DNA of 64,000 nt from Monocercomonoides exilis (lineage: Eukaryota > Preaxostyla > Oxymonadida > Polymastigidae): contig LSRY02000028.1 of the NCBI GenBank assembly GCA_001643675.2, forward strand, positions 434,001-498,000, in the 5' to 3' direction. Both the position numbers and the translations under genes were made by a program. The notes beneath the pieces are model-generated. The model saw only the letters and a program-made list of their open reading frames with translations. It did no database searches and was not told where the DNA came from. Below, piece after piece: positions 59,569 through 64,000 of the stretch; the first letter of the stretch is position 1, and every line of letters starts with the position of its first letter.

Positions 59569-62500
59569 ATGAGTTTTTCTGGGAGATCTGATGAGGATAT
59601 ATTTGATGAAGAAATAATATCTGAATCAAGTTCAAACGAAGATGAATTGCCAGTGATTTTAGACGATGAAGACGATGAAGTTATTGAGATTCATGATTTT
59701 GATAAATGTGAAAATGTGAATTGTCAAAACAAAAAAATCGAGTTATTGGACGAAGATGCTGATGAGGAATTATTAAGTGTTAATTTTTCTTCGAAAAAAT
59801 CGTCATTTGAGGAATCTACGCAAGATATTAATTCACCATTACCTAAAGGTGTTTTTTATGATGAAGAAAAGGACGAATACGTGTTAGACGCAAAAGCAGC
59901 TCGTAGCGTAGGAACGCTTAATGCCGTTGATAATAGTAAGATCCACTATCCAGCAATTTCTCGATTTACAGGCCGTAAAGAAGACTTTTTTGATTTATTC
60001 CAAGAAAAAGAGGAAAGCCAAAAAATGAAAATTGATCACGAAACTAACTTGGGGAATAACTACGAAAAAATTCAAAACAAATCTGCTTATTCTTCGTCAT
60101 TTTCATCGTTGCCATTTTCAAAACCCAAAAAACAGCCATTTCCATTCTCTTCATATTCAATCAGTATGAAACAAAATGCGGGGAAAACATTAATGCCATT
60201 ACTAATGTCAAAGTCAACTTTAAAGACAATAACCGATACCCTCACGTCTACCACAAGATCGACAACAATTAACGAAGAATCTTCAAAAAGCTCGCAATTT
60301 TCAATATTTCACATTCATCCATCATTGAAGCAAACGCTGATTTCATATTATTCTTTTAGCGAACCAACTCCAATTCAAAAAGCTGCTATTGCAGCTGCTT
60401 CGACAAACCGTGATGTCTTAGCCACAGCACCAACTGGAAGTGGAAAAACAATTGCATATCTTCTTCCAGCGCTTTCGCATGCATTTGTTCAGAAAAAAGC
60501 ATTGAAAAAAAGAGAAATAAAACGATCTGAAAAGAATCAACGGTCATTTTTACAGGCTGTTGGAGGTGACAGCGCACAGAACAAATCAACAAGTCCGCAT
60601 GCTTTTTCTTCTCATCCTTCACATAATCTCAGCCAAGAAAATTCAGAACATTCCGAAGCATTTATCGACGAGATGGAGGAGGACTTGTCAGAAAAAAAGA
60701 TTGCATCACCATTTGTTCTGATACTTGTCCCGACGCGCGAACTAGCTCAGCAAATTTTGGCTGAAATACACAAATTTCTTCGGAGACTCAACACATCAGG
60801 AGACTTCTCCTCTGTGACAACAACCTCCTCGTCGCTTTCTGTGACCCTCGGGGCAGTCGGTCTTATCGGAGGCAGAGGAAGGTACCAGCAGCGCCTGGCG
60901 CTGCAGGGGGCAGCGAAGGGGAGCAGCTCAAAGGGAGGGAAAGGAGAGAGAGGAGAGCACGCTTTGCTGGCAGAGAATGGCCGAGGCAGCAGCAGCGGAA
61001 GCGACATTGTTGTGGGGACGCCGGGGCGGGTGATGGACATGGTGCGGGGCGGGTGGATGTCGCTGTATGAGACGACGCTGCTGGTGATCGACGAGGCTGA
61101 CCGGATGCTGTCGATGGGGTTTGGCGAGCAGATCGAGCAGATTGTGGGGCAGACACGTGACAACAAGCAGGTGTTCATGTTCAGCGCCACGTGGAGGCGA
61201 AGTGTTGAGCGCCTGGCGCAAAAGGTGTTTGGAAAGAAGAAAAGGGAAGCGAATATGCTGCAAAGAGGAGAAGTCCTGTCTACGGCTGACCTTCACAGCA
61301 CAAAGGAAACACAAGCTGAAACAGAGCAAAAGGAGTTCATTGTATCCGAGTCAAAACTGGCTTCCCTGCCGCCGATTCGAATTTCGATCAGTCGAGATGC
61401 AAAACTGGCATCTGCATGCACACACAGCGTGCTCATATTCAACACTATGCAGGAAAAGCTGCTTTGGCTGGTCGATAATTTTGATGAATTTGTTAAAGCC
61501 AACACAAAAAAGAAAGATGATCCAGAAGATGGCAGCTCGAATGAAGCAACAGATTCTTCTTCCTCTTCGTCTTCGTCTTCGTCTTCTTCTTTAGCGTCTC
61601 CATCCTCATCCTCGTCAAATGCCAAGGAAACAGGCACCAATGCAGCACCAACAGGCGGGCAGCTGCTGATATTCTGCAACAGCCAAGGAAGCTGTGATGT
61701 GCTGTCTCGGCAGCTTGCGCACTGCGGCTTCGCAGTGGAGGCGCTGCACGGGGGGAAAGACACGTTTGAGCGGAAGAAAGCGCTCGACCAGTTTAAGCGG
61801 GGCAAGCTGCATTGCATCGTGGCGACAGACGTGGCGGGGCGTGGGCTTGACATTCCGACTATTCGTGTTGTTGTGTCGTACGATGCGCCGATGAAGGAGG
61901 ATGCGCTGACACACCGCTCGGGGAGGACCGGGCGGATGGGCGGGGCAAAAGGAGAGGTGTATGTGCTGCTGAGCAGAGACAACAAGAACGACATCCAGGC
62001 AGCTGCGAATGTGTGTGCGGTGTGGCGGAGAGACGGAAGAGAGGTGCCAGACGATGTGGTGAAGATGGCGATGAAGAACAGGCAGTTTGGGAAGAAGTGG
62101 AAGGGGAAGACGCCAAAAGGGGCAGGAGGCATTGGAGGCCGGGGAATAGGATGGACGGATGCAAACGAGAGTGGGGAGAAGGCAGATGGAGGAGCGAATA
62201 AAACAGAGAAGACTGGCACCGAAAGCGAAGGTGCTAAAAAACAGAAAGCCACTTCGACGGAACAGAAAGAAAAAGGATCGGCCGAGAAGCCGAAGCAAAG
62301 GCGATTTGACAAGATGACATTTGTGAAGTCGAATGTTCAGTCGAATGTTGCTTCGTGGATATCAAATGGTTCTGCATTGAACCACCCAATGTACATGATG
62401 GATTCAATTCCGGCATCTGCTCCTACTCAACCTAAGGTTATAGAGCAAGAATTGAATAAAGCATTACCAGTGCCAAATAAAGGAGGTCCATCTTCTTCAA

Positions 62501-63270
62501 ACATCTTCACTTCATCCACTCAACCTGCAGAAAAAGGTGATAACAAGCAAAATCCCTTAAATTCATCGAACATTTTATCCACTTCATCTTCATTTTTATC
62601 TGAACAGCATGAGCCATCTTCTTCTACTAATTCAGTATTAACTACACCTCATCCACAACAATCATTCACAATTCCTTCCTTTTCACCTCAAGAACTTTCA
62701 TACTCTTCACATTTTTCTTCCTCTTCCTCTTCAAATTCCACAACACCATCATCATCAGTCTCCTCTTCTTTCTCTTACTCCTCCTCTTCCTGCTCGCCTT
62801 CTTCTTCATCTTCTTCATTTAGTTCATTTGAGCTTCCTCCTCCGCCCTCGACTGAGGAGGAGTCCAGCCACACGCTCTCTGACTCAGCAGACTGGACTCT
62901 TTCTCTCCTCTACCCATCCTTTGTGTCTTCTCTCCATTGCCCGCCTTCAGAGTCCGCTGAGCAGAATGCCCTGTTTTCAATGGAAGACAATCTCTATCGC
63001 AGAGTTCCCCCTCCTCCCAGCCTGCTCGAGTCTGATGCAAAGACCAACGCCATCATCATGTCTCTTCGCTCGCTCCCTGCACAGCCTCGCTCTGGTTCTG
63101 CCTCTGCTTCTTCACCTTCTCCTTCTGCTTTTATTGTGTCAAAGACAAATAGTGCAGCTTCTGCTCCGTTGCCTCTTCCGCAGATGCCTCAGAGTCTGCA
63201 GTCGAGTCTGGAGCAGATCAAGGCATCGCTGGAAGAGAAATCCACGAAGTCAAGATGGGACGTGAAGTAG
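59569..63270 (+). CDS. DEAD-box RNA helicase with serine-rich insertions
   Basis: An ATP-dependent RNA helicase of about 1233 residues, counted from the first ATG; the frame stays open to 59503, and a CAG at 59514 could be an acceptor for an upstream exon. The acidic N-terminus is followed by the Q motif (PTPIQKAAI), motif I APTGSGKT (about 285), Ia PTRELAQQI, TPGR, II IDEADR (about 508), III SAT, IV LLIFCN, V ATDVAGRGLD and VI HRSGRTGR (about 780). Large insertions sit between I and Ia (about 75 residues) and, with a serine run, between the two RecA domains (61550-61620). A long Ser/Pro-rich tail ends in SRWDVK. The family is certain. A DDX42-like spliceosomal role is possible but not shown. 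Confidence 0.93.
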   Translation: MSFSGRSDEDIFDEEIISESSSNEDELPVILDDEDDEVIEIHDFDKCENVNCQNKKIELLDEDADEELLSVNFSSKKSSFEESTQDINSPLPKGVFYDEEKDEYVLDAKAARSVGTLNAVDNSKIHYPAISRFTGRKEDFFDLFQEKEESQKMKIDHETNLGNNYEKIQNKSAYSSSFSSLPFSKPKKQPFPFSSYSISMKQNAGKTLMPLLMSKSTLKTITDTLTSTTRSTTINEESSKSSQFSIFHIHPSLKQTLISYYSFSEPTPIQKAAIAAASTNRDVLATAPTGSGKTIAYLLPALSHAFVQKKALKKREIKRSEKNQRSFLQAVGGDSAQNKSTSPHAFSSHPSHNLSQENSEHSEAFIDEMEEDLSEKKIASPFVLILVPTRELAQQILAEIHKFLRRLNTSGDFSSVTTTSSSLSVTLGAVGLIGGRGRYQQRLALQGAAKGSSSKGGKGERGEHALLAENGRGSSSGSDIVVGTPGRVMDMVRGGWMSLYETTLLVIDEADRMLSMGFGEQIEQIVGQTRDNKQVFMFSATWRRSVERLAQKVFGKKKREANMLQRGEVLSTADLHSTKETQAETEQKEFIVSESKLASLPPIRISISRDAKLASACTHSVLIFNTMQEKLLWLVDNFDEFVKANTKKKDDPEDGSSNEATDSSSSSSSSSSSSLASPSSSSSNAKETGTNAAPTGGQLLIFCNSQGSCDVLSRQLAHCGFAVEALHGGKDTFERKKALDQFKRGKLHCIVATDVAGRGLDIPTIRVVVSYDAPMKEDALTHRSGRTGRMGGAKGEVYVLLSRDNKNDIQAAANVCAVWRRDGREVPDDVVKMAMKNRQFGKKWKGKTPKGAGGIGGRGIGWTDANESGEKADGGANKTEKTGTESEGAKKQKATSTEQKEKGSAEKPKQRRFDKMTFVKSNVQSNVASWISNGSALNHPMYMMDSIPASAPTQPKVIEQELNKALPVPNKGGPSSSNIFTSSTQPAEKGDNKQNPLNSSNILSTSSSFLSEQHEPSSSTNSVLTTPHPQQSFTIPSFSPQELSYSSHFSSSSSSNSTTPSSSVSSSFSYSSSSCSPSSSSSSFSSFELPPPPSTEEESSHTLSDSADWTLSLLYPSFVSSLHCPPSESAEQNALFSMEDNLYRRVPPPPSLLESDAKTNAIIMSLRSLPAQPRSGSASASSPSPSAFIVSKTNSAASAPLPLPQMPQSLQSSLEQIKASLEEKSTKSRWDVK

Positions 63271-63753
63271 CCATTTCACATCAGAATTACATCACTTCAT
63301 TTCATTTCACTTCATTTTGTTCCTTTTATGCTCTCATGTTTAATTGTTTTAAATCGAAGAAAGGCTTTTAAAAAATCGAAACAAGAACAAGAGTGTAAAA
63401 AAAATACACATCGAATGTCGCCAATATTTCAGAAAAAAAAGGTGGATAAAAATTGGCAAATGAATTGAAGACAGAATTTGTTGAGTGACACCACAAATTA
63501 ATGTTGTAAATTCCAAAAAAATGCTCTTTTTTAATTTTTTTTTGCAAAACTACTGAAGAAAAATTAAAGAGTGAAGAAAAATGAAAAGTTAAAAAACGCC
63601 AAAATGCATTCAAGGAAAAAAAATCCCAGATTACCCAAATCGAAATGAAGATATCAACAATTAATTAATGAAAGTTAAACATTTCTGATAAAAAAAATTA
63701 GATTTCGCATTTTGTAAAGTTGCAAGAAATTCACAAAAATGTAAACTTCTGCC
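63271..63753. other. AT-rich intergenic region between convergent genes
   Basis: No gene seen. Confidence 0.6.
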
Positions 63754-63870
63754 TTACACTTTGTCCATTGCAATGTCGCATCTGAATGCATTTGGAGGGA
63801 TGTTCGAATAGCTTGAGGTCATCGACAAGGACTTCACATCCACACGTGCCCCGGGTCCGCTTCCAACAGC
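63754..63870 (-). CDS. Terminal exon of a minus-strand gene, partial
   Basis: After a CTGCTGCAG acceptor on the minus strand, 38 codons read to TAA (63756-63754): AVGSGPGARVDVKSLSM, then YSNIPPNAFRCDIAMDKV. The GC-rich codons stand out from the AT-rich flanks. Upstream exons lie beyond 64000, so the product cannot be named. Confidence 0.5.
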   Translation of the reverse strand, partial: AVGSGPGARVDVKSLSMTSSYSNIPPNAFRCDIAMDKV

Positions 63871-64000
63871 CTGCAGCAGAAAGCACAATTGTGAATTGGA
63901 TTACATAGATGAACAGAATTCAGGTTTCGATTCATCGTTTGAGGTGTTATGATAACGACAAATGAATAAATGAATAAAAGAGAACATCAGAATAAAAATC

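Noticed and set aside
1-64000. CRISPR arrays, bacterial operons, rRNA or tRNA genes
   Set aside because: No regularly spaced direct repeats with unique spacers, no polycistronic layout and no recognisable rRNA or tRNA sequence were found by eye; a covariance-model scan was not possible.

Overview
The window is nuclear DNA from a unicellular eukaryote. Genes carry spliceosomal introns, mostly 45-200 nt, that nearly all begin GTTTG or GTATG and end in AG. Stop codons are standard (TAA, TAG and TGA all end recognisable proteins). Intergenic DNA is very AT-rich, and proteins carry long serine or acidic tracts. Two kinds of gene point to an oxymonad-like metamonad such as Monocercomonoides: cysteine/glycine-rich beta-helix 'polymorphic membrane protein'-like proteins with one C-terminal membrane segment, and a 438-residue helical-repeat protein of a family I remember from that genus. 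The organism call is inference from memory, not from a search.

Layout. 1-11 kb: 3' part of a helical-repeat protein, methionine aminopeptidase 2, a possible 61-residue membrane protein, cornichon, a large P-type cation ATPase and a C3Hc3H zinc-finger protein of the KANSL2/INO80D type. 11.4-12.1 kb: ribosomal protein S26 in five exons. 12.5-19.7 kb: repeat island with a foldback/MITE-like element, several decayed pogo-like DDE transposases, and one element still bounded by 32-bp perfect inverted repeats. 19.9-33.3 kb: the helical-repeat family protein, an FHA-GAF-class III cyclase, a small basic protein, an SR/RRM splicing-type protein, a coiled-coil protein and Mediator subunit 21. 33.4-42.0 kb: nephrocystin-4 (eight exons, about 2170 residues) and proteasome subunit beta-1. 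42.1-47.2 kb: an intact beta-helix membrane protein, ribosomal protein L15, a roadblock dynein light chain and an unrecognised membrane-anchored protein. 47.6-51.5 kb: a decayed DIRS-like retroelement. 53.5-57.3 kb: a small two-exon gene, a decayed GC-rich reading frame and a broken beta-helix gene. 58.1-63.3 kb: a PlsC-type acyltransferase in six exons and a DEAD-box RNA helicase. 63.75-63.87 kb: last exon of a further minus-strand gene.

The genes are mostly housekeeping: translation (S26, L15), N-terminal processing (MetAP2), protein turnover (beta-1), transcription (MED21, C3Hc3H protein), splicing/RNA (SR protein, helicase), secretion (cornichon) and lipid synthesis (acyltransferase). A cilium/cytoskeleton subset (nephrocystin-4, roadblock light chain) fits a flagellated cell. 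Nothing is arranged as an operon. Neighbours are often only 65-170 bp apart, including several close divergent pairs. Lineage-specific material is confined to the beta-helix proteins, the helical-repeat family and the transposon remnants. Exon boundaries were placed by hand from splice signals, reading frame and remembered family sequences; single boundaries may be off.
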